The position numbers and the translations under genes are program-made. This document shows, one piece after another, positions 1 to 11,540 of a stretch of 64,000 nt of DNA (the first letter of the stretch is position 1; each line of letters begins with the position of its first letter). The notes beneath the pieces are model-generated. The model saw nothing but the letters and a program-made list of their open reading frames with translations. It searched no databases and was not told where the DNA came from. The stretch lies in NCBI GenBank assembly GCA_024349245.1, contig JALDNG010000006.1, forward strand, positions 6,016,001 to 6,080,000, read 5' to 3'. The DNA comes from Neodontobutis hainanensis. Its lineage: Eukaryota > Chordata > Actinopteri > Gobiiformes > Odontobutidae.

Positions 1-2238
1 AGCCGTCTCTTCTCCTGGCGCTCTCTTGCAAATGAGATGTCCAACCTCCTCGAGAAGCAGGCAAGGGACAGGATATTAGAAAAGTTTTATGGGCAGGAAA
101 CTTTGTTGTGTGCTATTATGTGAGTGACTGTAAGAAGAAAGACTAGACGTGCTCACGGATGCTGATGAATCTAGGGTCTTTCCATATGCTGTAAATGAGT
201 TTGGCTTATCTTGGGTTAAAACTAATGCATTTTAAAAAGTGTCTCTGCGCACATTATTATTTTTAATTTCAAACCTATGACAGGTTATGAGTTCAGTCTG
301 TCACCATCAATACCAATGAGTTATACATCCCGAGCTTTTGTCTGAATCTGTTATAAAATCAGCTTGTGGTCGTGGAAATATTCAACTTGCTACTCATTAT
401 GACTTTTTTTTACACACTGTTATGTCTTGCCTAAAGATATCCCCAAGCTCCAGCCCTATACCACGTTGTCGTCTTTTTTCTTTTCTTTTAAAACCTGTGC
501 CCGCTGACAGAGTGCCAGCTGTGCCCGTACCCATGAGACATAGCCAGTGTCACAGACCAAGCAGGCTCCTCCCGTTGGCCGCAAATGGAGGTCAGATGCC
601 AGATCGGCCACGGAATAGCCTTAGGGGGGTCAGCGAGGAGCCCTGTTGCTGGATTATGTGACATTAGCTGGCTGCCTTCCCTCTCCTCTCAGCCAAGCTC
701 CCAGCCCTGCTCTGACGAGGTATGTGACCTGTGTCCAAGTGACATATTCTCTGGCAGGAAGTCAGAGTACACAAAGATCATATTATTCATGTCTTGACAT
801 TGTCTGTTAGCTGCATGCTTAAACCACACCAATGGCCTTCTCTTGATGCAGTGCTAATATCTTAACTTCCTCTTTAGTGTGCCTGTCTCCTGGGTGTTCC
901 CGGACTCTTCCTGTTCTGATGAGAGCAGCTGGACACTGGGGAGTCTTCCACTCCTTCTCAGGCAGGCTATGCAATTTAAACCTGCCTCAGGCTTGTAGAT
1001 ATTACTCCCTGGTGAGATGGCTGAAAATTAATGGAAATTGTTTTAGAGGAATCATTATTAACATTCTCCTTTGGATGCCCTTTTGTCATCTCAGCCCTGT
1101 CACCTCCTCTGTTCTACTCTCATGCTAATTTATGCAGCCGTTGACATTCCTTTGTCAGTATCTTAACATGCAAGGAAAAGGAAATAATGGGACAAATAGT
1201 AATTGCACAGTCACTACAGAGAGCTTTAAAGTGAAAGAGCATTCATCTTATCTTTTTCACTTTATTTATGCTTCAATTTTTCTTTTAGGATGAGTAGAAA
1301 ATGAAAGCCTTACATTTTCTGTAAAAAGTTGGCTGCTTGTATGGTATTATAAATCACGTTCCTTTACACTGTATGACTCAATTTCACACCAAGTTGGATT
1401 AAGAGGACTCTAGGACTCTTTGCTTGAGGCTGGCTTCAGAAAGGAGTAAATATCAACCTTGTTTCTTCTCCTGGAAAACATTCTGTTTAAATAGGGAGTA
1501 ATATAAGTGTCATTTTCCAGTTCATTATGCACCTTCTGACCTTGACTCCGGACATCATTGTTAAAATTATGGCAAATATTTGACCTTGTCAGGAGATAAC
1601 TGTGTCACTTATTAGAAATGTAGCCAGAAACGTTTTTTCCTATTTTGGGATAATCAGCCAATATTAGATTATCTGGTCATAATATTTATGTTGTTTTGTG
1701 TTTATTTCCAAACTGCTCAGGCCGATCACACATGGATCTATGTGCTATGTCCAGCTGTACTTTAAACACTTCTCTGGTTCAATCCACTGCACTCAGTCAC
1801 TAAACATAATAGAAAGTAATCATATCGTGAGTCTTTCATGGATTAGACTGTTTTGAATGTGACTTATAATCGCTTCCATTTGTCTGAACTACAATGCTGA
1901 GCACTGGGCGCCTGGCAGAGATAATCTTATTACGCAGTTGGCTTTTGTTTTCTGCTGCTTTGCTTTTATTCTTTATTAAAACATTTTACTGCATTAAACA
2001 TGCTAATTTGTGGCTTGGCATAATTGAGGTCCTGCTTAAAAAACCTTCCCTCTGCTTGGTAGAAGATTAGAAATTTCATCTTAAGGATTATGTATAGTGT
2101 ACACTAAAAGCCCATGAAATAGTCTTTGCTTTCCATTATGTTTAAAACCTTTCAAGCTTATTAATATGAAATAAAATGTATTATTCTAATGCTATTGTCA
2201 TATAACAAAAAGATGTCAGATTGTAGTTGATTGATGGG

Positions 2239-2267
2239 ATTGGCTGATGATTCGGCTATTGTCCAAT
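2239..2267. promoter_or_regulatory. Inverted pair of CCAAT boxes (possible NF-Y sites)
   Basis: ATTGG at 2239-2243 and CCAAT at 2263-2267 face each other with starts 24 bp apart, and the flanks are partly palindromic (ATTGGCTGATGA against TCCAATCAG). NF-Y binds CCAAT, and paired sites are common in promoters and enhancers. There is no TATA box or gene start nearby, so this is only a motif-level call. Confidence 0.25.
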
Positions 2268-5206
2268 CAGAGAGCTGCAGATGAGTTTATGCTTCATGCA
2301 TGTTCTTTTGGGATAGTCTTGTGTGTTTTCTGACACATTCTTCCCACACTGACAAATTCATACATTTTTTATCTTTTTATCGTCCTTTAACATCTTTCTT
2401 TTATGGTAAATACTGAGCAAACCAATCTTAACAGTTTAGCAAATGGCAGAATATTTGGAATAAGTTAATACGGTATGTGACAACAAGTCAGGCACCAAAT
2501 TCTTCCCAGAGATTCTGGATTGTTTCAGGCATCACTTGTCCACTTGCAATTTAGAAACCTATTTTTCCAATGCATCAAATGTTTGCTGTCCAGTCAAAAG
2601 AAGGAAGCCGAACGCCACACAGCAGTTGTAAGAATGTGAACAATATAAAACTCAACAACTCACACAGGAATCCTCATTGATCACTGGTGGCTTTCCACGA
2701 GCCTCAGATGTTGGTGATCACAGACAAGTCTCTCAATGAAAATGATTCCCAGATCTGCTACAAAAACGTCAAAGGAGGTGCAAAGACAATTTTCAGGTGT
2801 CAGTATTTCTGCCTAGTTCACCTAGGGGTCTAATAAGTGATCACACAAATAATAGGGAATCTCTCCCCGAGAATGGTGAACAACTTTTGATTTTGTGTCA
2901 AAACATATTTAAAATTTGAACAGTGCCGTCATTCCTGCGGCTGGCTGTGTTCTCCGTGGGGCTTGTCACGGGAGGCGTCACGCCCTGCACCACCAATACA
3001 CATGGCTTCTTTCATTTTTCTGTCTGCCATGTTAAGTGTGATGGCACAAAGAGGTTCAATTTTAATTGTTTGGACAGATCACTCAAGGGAAAGGAGCTTT
3101 GATATTGGCTGTTGACAGAATAGGCACAGGCCTGCTGCGCTGCTTTGGTGCCTGTCTTACCAGTTCTGGATCTGCGCTGTATTGATTGCAATATTCTGTC
3201 TACCTCAGGCTGATCTTACACAAAAAACTGTGTTCAGAATATGTCCAGCCAATAGTCAGTGTTTGTTGAGGTTTAGTACAGGGCTGTTCGGTTCTGTTAT
3301 TGCTATTTTTTTCAATCAAATCATGACTGTCAATCCATTTTTATTGCGTAATCTTTTAAGTATACAACAGAAAGCTGTACCGCGAGCTTGGTGACAAATA
3401 AGTCATTGATCTATAGACACGACTCCACTGTATGTGTAATATTGGTATTAAATAAGACGAATGGGCACTTGAGCTGAGCCATGTAGGCACTTTATGAAAT
3501 AGGAGTATTCTTCCATGAAGCCAAGTGAGTGGTGAGAAATCACCTGTTGATGGGCCATAATGTAATAGAACATTCCTTTTGAATGGGCGGGAACCATAAT
3601 GTCACACAGTCCATTAATATTCTCATGCTGTGCCCACGTCCTGGCTCTGTGCTCTGGGGGAATGATTAGGGTGACGGACGATGGGGTGATGACACAAAAA
3701 AAAAACAACTTCCCCACCTCCTTCTTCTCCTCCTCAACTGTCCCTCCCTTTTCGTTTCCCTCCCCTCGAGCCTTCAATACAACAGCCACAAATTACCCAC
3801 TTTACTTGCAATATTATCGGGGCTGATCGTCGGTGTCCATAATTAGAGTCTTAGTGTCGTCGAGCCTCCATTAAGCTAACAATAGAGCCATGGAACAAGG
3901 CCACTTTGAGCAAATAACATGTTGAGAACACTTGACTTTTGTGAAGAGATAGTGAAAAGCATCTGAGGCCATTACAGATCCTTGAATAGTTGTGTGGCTG
4001 CCAGCTCTGTAAAAGCCATACTGCAGACACACACTGTTTTTATCTTCATTGTGGAAAACACATTCATACAAAGACACAGAAGGATTCACTTGCTGAGATG
4101 TCATTAAACTGAACTGAGGACACTCGTATTCCTTTGACAGAGACACAGATACAAATATCATCACATAGCTGCAGCTTAGTCGAGCTTTTATTTCAATCAT
4201 TCAGCATCGGATAGCTCGCTGCCGACTTTCCTCCCAGGCTACAGGGAAAGAGACGGCACTCTGTATTCTGGGCCCCGGCCTTGTTTGATCTCCGTCATCT
4301 CCCCTCTAAGAAATCATTGTGTAACACTGTAAAAAGCGGACGGCTTCATGGTGCGAAGGAAATATCAAGGAAGTTATTCATAAATATTAGATAAGATCAA
4401 AACAGCCGGTTGCTCTCAGACTCTGCGCTCCTGGGTCAAGCCATCCGCATCCCTTTGATTTTTTTTTCTTCTTTTCTTTTCACTCAGGCGGAGCAGAGAT
4501 TGAACATGCATTCAAATTGAAGTCCCCTTTTTAAAGAGCCAGAAAACAAGAACGTAAGTAAAAACACGGTGAGTCCAATCATGTTACTAATAAGCCAATA
4601 ATAAAACACAAATCTACAGTTTTGTTTCATTTTTGAACAAGACTTTTTATTATTCATAATTTTCTGGTTTTTGATTAGCGTCCCTAACGCACAGTGCACC
4701 AAACCTGAGGAGATTAATAGGCAGCATTCTCCAAACTCTTCTTCCTCTCCTCCGGAGCTGACACAAATTGGTGAAATATCACTTTGATCATGTCTCCTGA
4801 ACAACAAACAAAACACAAACCTAATTAGCCTAATTCAAAATCGTTCCAAATGCATGTGTTTGTTGTGAAAGTCGTCCTTTGCTTGTCTGTAGTTAAAGCA
4901 AAAACTAAGTTGGACAAGAAATTCTGTTTTTCTACTTTTTTGTGGGTTTATGGTGTTCCCTAATGTTTCCATGTGACCTTTGGCCAGTTGGTTTAGTTCT
5001 GTTGCAGGGAATGTTATCTCTTCCATCAACACCAAACTGACAAACACTGAATTCTACTTCCTTTCTCTTTTCTTTTAAAAAAAACTAAACAAAAAAAACT
5101 ATCTTTTTCTTTGTGTACTGTGCTGGGCTTTAACAGGCTAGTGTTTGGTGCACTTATGCATTTTTCTACCTTGTGTTGTTATAATAGCTTTCATTGTTTT
5201 CCTCAT

Positions 5207-5257
5207 TTGTAATTTGCTTTGGATCAAAGTGTCTGCTAAATGACTAAATGTAAATTT
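5207..5257 (+). repeat. UnaL2/L2-clade LINE (or dependent SINE) 3' tail fragment
   Basis: The segment has the stem-loop-like core GCTTTGGATCAAAGTGTCTG followed by CTAAATGACTAAATGTAAAT. This closely resembles the conserved 3' tail of eel UnaL2-type L2 LINEs and the SINEs that use them, which end in short TGTAA-like repeats. In those elements the tail RNA is recognised by the LINE reverse transcriptase. Only the tail is recognisable; the upstream 60-70 bp may belong to the same insertion but are too degraded to call. Confidence 0.6.
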
Positions 5258-5916
5258 AAGGAAATCCAAGACTTTTTTTGTGCAACACCTGGCAGATGTG
5301 TAGAAAGTACTAAATTCAGCAATTAAACAAACATTTCAGCATTTAGACATGCAGTGTAGGACTTGAACTTAACCTTTTTCCCTAAATAAGTAATAGGCAT
5401 TGAGTTGCAGTCTCATGCCACAGGACGAAACCTTTATGAAGCTCATTAGAAGCTTGATAATTTAGCTGACATTCCCCACTATTACAAAATAATTTAGAAA
5501 CATTCAGTTTCGGCACAAACGGCATAAAGCTTTTACTGCCACTAACTTGAGGCAAACGTTGTCGCCCCATGTCAGCAACTTTCCCGAGGACAGTAATGCG
5601 CCATCACTGCACAGCATTTGAAGTGCTCACTCGCAGCAAGTGGCACAAAGTCTACCTTGCAATGCTAGCGGATTAGCTCTCGATGCTTTGCTAACATATG
5701 CAATGACTGGCGGCGAGTTCTTCCCCATTAGGTTGGCACATCAAAGGCGGCAGGAGAAGTTCTTCACAGGCAGTTAAAAGTGGGCTCAGTGTGGATCTTG
5801 TAAATACCGTCTTTGAGTCTGTGCCTCACGGGGGACACTTCACACGCTCCTCCAGTCAGTAGAAAGAAGAAGGGAGGGAGGGAGGTAGAGGAGCAGTGAC
5901 AGGCATCAGAGCTGGA

Positions 5917-5937
5917 GGGAGGGAGGGGGTATTTGGG
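5917..5937 (+). other. G-quadruplex-capable G-run
   Basis: Four G-tracts of at least three Gs lie within 21 bp (GGG-A-GGG-A-GGGGG-TATTT-GGG). A second, weaker G-rich run with three GGG tracts and a terminal GG lies at 5872-5885. The match to the usual intramolecular G4 pattern is read directly; any function is unknown. Confidence 0.45.
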
Positions 5938-8869
5938 TATGGGGTTTCTGAGAGCCTGGTCCCCTGTCACCATCAGCATAGGATCTGTGGATGAAGAAAA
6001 TCACTCTCCCCTAGTCTCCGCTCCCTGTCTCTAGCTTGTTCTTTCCCACTTCTCACACTTCACATGATCACTGAAAGTAGAGCATGGCTGTTTTCCTTTT
6101 TCTTTTGAGTCATGTTTTTCATAACACATAAATAGAGCATGTGGCATCCTGGGAATTCTGTGTTTCAGTATACAGCGGACACAATAGCATCCACTCTTTT
6201 CAAGTGTTGTTGAAAACATTTTATCCATCATAGCTGTTTGTAGGGCTCTGGTGAGGCCCTCGACTCTGCAAGGAGCACAGAGGAATAAGAGATGTGTTTT
6301 GTTAGCAGGCACACAAACAGGCACAGCGGCGCGCACACACACACAACGCTCCCAAGCCTCTCTTTGCCTGATTTTGCAGACTGATCAATGCAAATGCTGT
6401 TATTTACCCAAGCCTGAAATGAAAAGACTATGGATCAATTTGATGCACTTCCATAGGGTGTGCTCACAATGGCTAGCTTTATGTCTTTGCTGCACACACT
6501 CCTCTTCCTTTGCAGCCTTGCGCCCTTCTTCGTCTTAAATAAGACACCCCCCCCTTCCACATCACTAATGCAAAATGTTCTAGCATGCTCCACAAAAGCG
6601 TCATCTCGACGTTGTCTTCCTCTTTCTCTCAAACACTCCCACAGTGTGACACCAGGGCTGCATCCATCTGAGCCATGTGTGTATCTCTTTGTGCATGTGT
6701 GTTAGTGTGCGTGTTTTGAGCTGACCCACTTTCTGTGCTTGGCCAGGCTTGTGCTGCTGCTGCTGTGTTGTGCTGTTCTGTGCTGCTAGGGGGAGATCCC
6801 TGCAGACTCCCCCGGAACAGACTCCAGCTCTCCTCCAGTCCTGACAGACACTCACCGTGGCATGTTATCCCCCTGCGGATTCAAGACCTCTGCCTCTGTG
6901 TGTGTGTGACAGAGAGGGTCCTATACACCTTGATGAAGATGCACAAATGTGTGGTTTGTATCTCCACTAACACTCGACACAAACATGCTCAAAGCGGATA
7001 GCATTCCAGAGCTGTATATTTTTAATTCCATCCAGCCTCATCCGGTTCCTCCTTCTCTCTTGCATGTGTTTGTCTGGAGTTATTGTTTCAATCTTGCTGC
7101 ATCAGGGGGCCCCTGAAGGTTATAAATTAAACATAAATGCAAATGCGCTGAGCCATTGCCCTCCTCCACCTCCCTCCTGCACACACACCCTTCCTCGCCA
7201 GTCAAACAGATCAGTGTGTCTGCGAATTAATAGGAGAACAGTGGGCTTTTTTAATGAGCGAGAGAGAGAAATTAGAGTTGCAAAGCCACAGCATGGCACA
7301 CCCAGAGCTGCATCCGAGGCAACGGCTTGAAAAGCCGGGCGCCATCATAGAATATGCTAATGCCCCAGGTCCCCTCTCTGTCAGCGTTGGTGTTGCTGTA
7401 GATGAGATCAGAGCCGAGGCTTTGATCTGGGATGCTGATGGGAGCCACAGTCGTCATCTGCACAAAGTACAGAGGCCATGAAGGGTGTGCATAAGCTTCT
7501 TCTAATCAGAATTGGTGAATATGACCAATGATGTATCCTCAAGTAGATGGTGAACACAGAATCTCTTGATCATTTAAATGGATATACTTAAACACAGAAA
7601 CCACTTTTTGACAGTGAATGCAAATGTGTTGGGTTGTAGGGCTGTCCTATAAACAGCCATCTGGCCTGTTGATGCCATAGGCTGGGTCCCAGCAAACTGA
7701 GCAGGGAACATCACAAACGCTTGATATTTAGATCATAATAATGTTACTGCCTTCACTTTATGCCATATGGACTCATAAAGCCAATGGATAGGAAAGTGTT
7801 GTTACTCTTGTTTATTTACTATCATTGAGTTTCATATAGGAAACACGGATAGCAGCACACTATACATGAATTGCTGTACAAATATATTCTTAAAGCATTG
7901 CATTGTCTCACACTGCCACTCATAGTCTCACTGTTCCTCAAACACCCTGATTTATTGTACTAAATTGGATTTAGAACTCTGAATTGTATTAACAACATGT
8001 GTCCAGCAGGGGTCTTCCCATTGTCGTGAACATGGCCTCCATAGCCTATTCTGTGGTGATGAGGACCAGTTTGTAGGCAATTGTTAGACAATATGTGGAC
8101 TTTTTACCACTTAGTCTCAAGTTTGCATCATGTTCATCTTCATTCCAGCAGCAGCAGTCATTTTCTTTATCATGGCCATCCTCTGTGTAACTCTCATCCC
8201 CAAACCCTTCTCTTCCCACCTCTCAGCCTCGCTCTTACCCCTCTTTCATCCGCAGCTCTCTCTCTGTTGATCAAATGCATCTGATCTCATCAAAGAGGAC
8301 CCTCTGCTCACTCAAGTCCCAACAGACAGCCGGCTTCTTTACTAAGCACTATTTTACATTCATGTTTGAATACTGCTGATGGGAGAGCATGTCTCGTAGA
8401 CTTTGGTTTGGTGGTGGTCCTACACCACAGCCCGGGGTTGCGTTTTATCTCTCTGTTTTATTCATTGTCACTTTTACATCAGAAAAGTTCTTCTCTGACA
8501 AAGTAAAGCCAATCAGGGAAATTAAGGAGGACTGTTTGTTCATTCACGTAAGGAACAAATATCTTTAATATTCATAACGTTTATGGGCACATTTACATAG
8601 TCGTGCTTATACTTCGTAGTTACTTTGTTATTAGACTGGATATGGTGCAGATTACAGACAGTTTGTGGTATCTGGATCCTCTCTTATATCACTAGTTTTT
8701 TTTATACGGTTTGTTACAAGGGATCATTACTCTGCTTCAGGATGAATAAAGAAGTGATTGAAGTGCGTGGGGGGTGGGGGAGGGGCTTTGCGGAACAGAT
8801 ATTACAACATTAAAGCTGATAAAGTGTGATTACGTTCTTATTCCGATGGCAACATTATTGCACACAGCT

Positions 8870-9661
8870 TGTGGTTGCGTGTCCGACTCCTGTCAGAGCT
8901 GCAGAGAACTGGCTCTATAGCCGAGGGACAGAGAGCGGGCGAAAGGAAAATCAGACCTGGAGTTAGTACGCACAGACCGGGCTTGCTGTCAACTTTACAA
9001 CTGCTGGTGCGTTTAGATTCACGGACACTGTAACTGTGCGTAATTCCTTAGTCTATTATTGCCTGAGTATATTTTTTGACATTTACAATGTAGACTAAAC
9101 AAGATCTCATTCATCGGTGTGGTGTAATTATTTACCAGATTTAGTCAGCATGTTTCTTACCAATAACTGCCACCTAAAAACTGAAGTGCATTATTCAACC
9201 AATCCATTTCATGTGTTTCGTGAGTTACTCCAAACCCAGCAACTTAAATTTGCCAAAACGAGGACATAATTGGGTAGAAGTGCGTAATGGCTCGCTGCTC
9301 CAGTCCAGGTTTTCCTGTGAGGCGCGCTAGAGCAGGAGGTGGATAAGCTGGTAGAGCCCGCTCTCTCTCATGCCATGCTGGGCCACAAGGGCTCCGGGAG
9401 ACGCTGTTACAGATTACCGACAAGCAGGATGGAGGAGAGGCGGAGGGGGCAAGAGAAAAGTTTGTTTTAAAGCTGCCAGAGAAACTTTGAACATGAAGCC
9501 TCGCTGACGCGCCATGTCACCACCACAGCGCCAGAACAAAGCGTGTTTTTGCTGAATATAGTCTTGCCTCCTGCGCGTGTTTTTCCTCTCTCTGGTACTA
9601 TTTCTGTGCGTAAGGCTGGCCGGAGCTCGTTGTCACTGCGCGCTGAGATGTTGCAGTGACC
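8870..9661 (+). promoter_or_regulatory. arid1b: arid1b promoter and 5' UTR zone (approximate)
   Basis: The 800 bp before the arid1b start become more GC- and CpG-rich than the flank, most clearly from about 9290, and lead without an obvious break into CpG-rich exon 1. This fits a CpG-type promoter for a housekeeping chromatin gene. I see no TATA box at a usual distance and cannot place the transcription start. The last 170 bp hold three short upstream ORFs: 9493-9507, 9514-9555 and 9648-9659. An in-frame TGA at 9644-9646 closes the main frame just upstream of the ATG. The left boundary is a guess. Confidence 0.55.
9648..9659 (+). promoter_or_regulatory. arid1b: Minimal uORF ending 2 nt before the arid1b start
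   Basis: ATG TTG CAG TGA at 9648-9659 encodes only three residues. Its stop ends two bases before the main ATG at 9662. The uATG has G at -3 but T at +4, a middling context; the main ATG has A at -3 and G at +4, a strong one. Such a layout would allow leaky scanning and could damp translation, if the mRNA leader is continuous through this point. Confidence 0.5.
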
Positions 9662-10849
9662 ATGGCTGCGCAAGTGGCATCGGCTCCGACCAGAACTAAT
9701 AAAAATAAGAAATTGTCTAGTGGCTTGGGACCGGAGCTCAATTCTGGGAAGTCCGGAGGAGGCGGGACCGTACAGCGGACTGGACCGATGCTCGGTGCCG
9801 GAGATGGGACTCTGAATAATGTAGACCATCACCGCCGGAACGAGCACAACATGGTCCATTCAACTTTCACGAGTCACAACGCTCCAGACGGACACGACAA
9901 GGATGGGAATAACCTCTCGTCATCTTCGGCGTCGACTTCCTCGATGGAAGCGGGCTTGATCGTGAACCACAAGCTGAAATGTGTGGGGAGCGTAGATCCC
10001 CCTCAGTCTCAAACACAACAGCCACCACCGCCGACGCAGTTCGGCCAATTTGCGCCACATCAGCAGCGGCAGATCCAAAGTAACAACACAGTCAACAACA
10101 ACGGCCAAGGTCCCCGTGGGGACAGGGCCATAGATCACCCACATCACGGCGGCAAGGAGAACCTGTTGGGGGGCCAGGGTGAGCCTCAGCAGCACATAGC
10201 GGGAAAAGGTGAGGGGGAGCTCACCTGTAAGCCTGCGGAGAGAATGATGGGGAACAGGTATGAGCACGGCAACTTGGGACCAACAAGCAACAACTCTGAG
10301 TTTAATAACAATTATTACACTCCTCGTTCCTGTTATGAGCAACATGGCGGCTCCGGGATGGCTCACAACAGCCTGGAAAACTCCCACGAAGCAGGCTACA
10401 ACAGCCAGTACAACCAGTACCCGGCGTACCGCGCGGGCTACGGTGGTGGGGCCTACGGGATGATGGGCCCCTCGGGATGCAGACAGCCCGGGAACATGAT
10501 GATGGGCAGCAGCTCCCCAGCGGGACATGCCAAATCCCCACTGGGGGCCGCTTCAGGTGGATTTCAGAGGTACCCAGGACAGAACCAACAGCAGCAGCAG
10601 CATCCTTCTGGAGCCACCCCGACCCTCAACCAGCTGCTCACATCCCCCAGCCCCATGATGCGGGGCTATGGTACTGCCTATCAAGACTACAGCGTCCCCA
10701 CGGCTCAGCAGCAGGCCAGCATGGGCTTAGGAAAGGACATGGGGACACAGTATGGAGCCCCTTCGGCTCACGGCTGGGGAGGCCAGCAGAGAAATCACCC
10801 CCACTCCATGAGTCCCGGAAACGGAGGCCAGGGCCTCGGCAGGGCGCAG
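9662..10849 (+). CDS. arid1b: arid1b coding exon 1 (BAF250b N terminus, residues 1-396)
   Basis: This is the first coding exon of Arid1b, a subunit of the canonical BAF (SWI/SNF) nucleosome remodeller that excludes ARID1A from the same complex. ATG 9662 has a strong Kozak context and an in-frame TGA lies 18 nt upstream; reading from the GTG at 9656 is not warranted. The exon ends at a consensus donor, CAG|GTGAGT, in phase 0. The protein is low-complexity and disordered, rich in Gly, Gln, Asn and Ser. ARID1B-type landmarks are GPMLGAGDG (about 41-49), MEAGLIVNHKLK (95-106), CRQPGNMMMG, the block HPSGATPTLNQLLTSPSPMM (314-333, with an LNQLL motif at 322-326) and MGLGKDMGTQYG (from 354). NHKLK and GLGKDMG favour ARID1B over ARID1A. 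The human alanine, histidine and glycine runs are absent; only a short poly-Q (309-313) remains. The N-terminal MAAQVA resembles the ARID1A start. Confidence 0.96.
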
Positions 10850-11515
10850 GTGAGTTTTGAAAACTTTGTGTTGGTCCGCTCCGCTGAGCATCAGTGAACT
10901 GAGTTCAAGCTCCGTGGCACAGCATGTGCTGTCACTCAAGCCACAGTGTGCTTTGACCACAAACGCGCGTGTTAAAAATCATTTGTTTAATAAAATCTGC
11001 AATTTAGGTCGCCTACTTGGATGAGTGATTTTTAAATTTAACATTTTTAAACAATTGAAGCATTGTAGTCTCAATATTTAAGTCAGTGGGTGCTTTTTGC
11101 ATCTGGACTTACACCATTGTGTTATTAAACGACTGATTTTTAGCAGTCCAAACGGTTATTTAGTCATTTAAGGTTAACTGAGCGGCTCTATTGATGTGAA
11201 GTCCTCTGGCGACGTGTTGTGTTCATCGAAACGCATATTATGGAGTAATTCTCTTCAGACAATATATTAAGAGCTGACTATATATTCCACTTTATACCGT
11301 TCTGCCTCTTAGTCACGTCAGGGCTTGAAAACACTGCAGTCTGCGCTTATTATCGAACAGCAGCGCTCTGTTCTCTCTGTGCAACTCTGGGATTTGAATT
11401 GTGGAGGTAAAGTGGCTGAAAGCTCTCAGTTCTCTTGGATCACATTTGACACCCAGTCTGCATTCTGATTGGCCCTGCCCTGCATTTGGGAAAGGTTTCT
11501 TCCAGTGATCTTTGC

Positions 11516-11540
11516 AAAAAAAAAAAAAAAAAAAAAAAAA
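11516..11540 (+). repeat. A homopolymer, 25 bp
   Basis: This is an uninterrupted A-run in intron 1 about 670 bp after exon 1. No poly(A) signal or retrotransposed gene body is recognisable immediately 5' of it, so it is called a homopolymer rather than a retro-insertion tail. Confidence 0.85.

Larger units (their letters stand above)
1..8869. other. Upstream intergenic DNA, no supported gene
   Basis: I see no convincing gene here. Open frames are short, scattered over both strands and lack family signatures. The stretch is AT-rich with many TAATTA/ATTAAT-type words. It contains an inverted pair of CCAAT boxes (2239-2267), an UnaL2-type LINE tail (5207-5257), a G-quadruplex-capable G-run (5917-5937) and a possible micro-exon flanked by good splice signals (693-719). 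Because arid1b begins at 9662 on the same strand, distal enhancers or untranslated upstream exons of arid1b could lie here, but that is inference. Frame 1 is open from the left edge to a TGA at 118-120 and may be chance. Confidence 0.7.
9290..10850. promoter_or_regulatory. arid1b: CpG-rich block over arid1b promoter and exon 1
   Basis: CpG dinucleotides and GC content rise visibly from about 9290 and stay high to the end of exon 1, then fall sharply in intron 1. In vertebrates this pattern marks an unmethylated promoter CpG island. Limits are by eye. Confidence 0.5.

Noticed and set aside
9656..9661. Start of the exon 1 frame at GTG 9656
   Set aside because: Eukaryotic start at ATG 9662 has a strong Kozak context, and the MAAQVA start fits the ARID1 family.
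9920..10528. 202-codon open frame on the - strand over exon 1, and a 130-codon one at 9467-9859
   Set aside because: They are antisense shadows of GC-rich, stop-poor arid1b exon 1 and its leader. Neither has family resemblance, and the + strand reading has clear ARID1B homology.
10850..10897. Continuation of the exon 1 frame past 10849
   Set aside because: This is read-through of a consensus donor (GTGAGT); the homologous protein continues in exon 2 at 29592.
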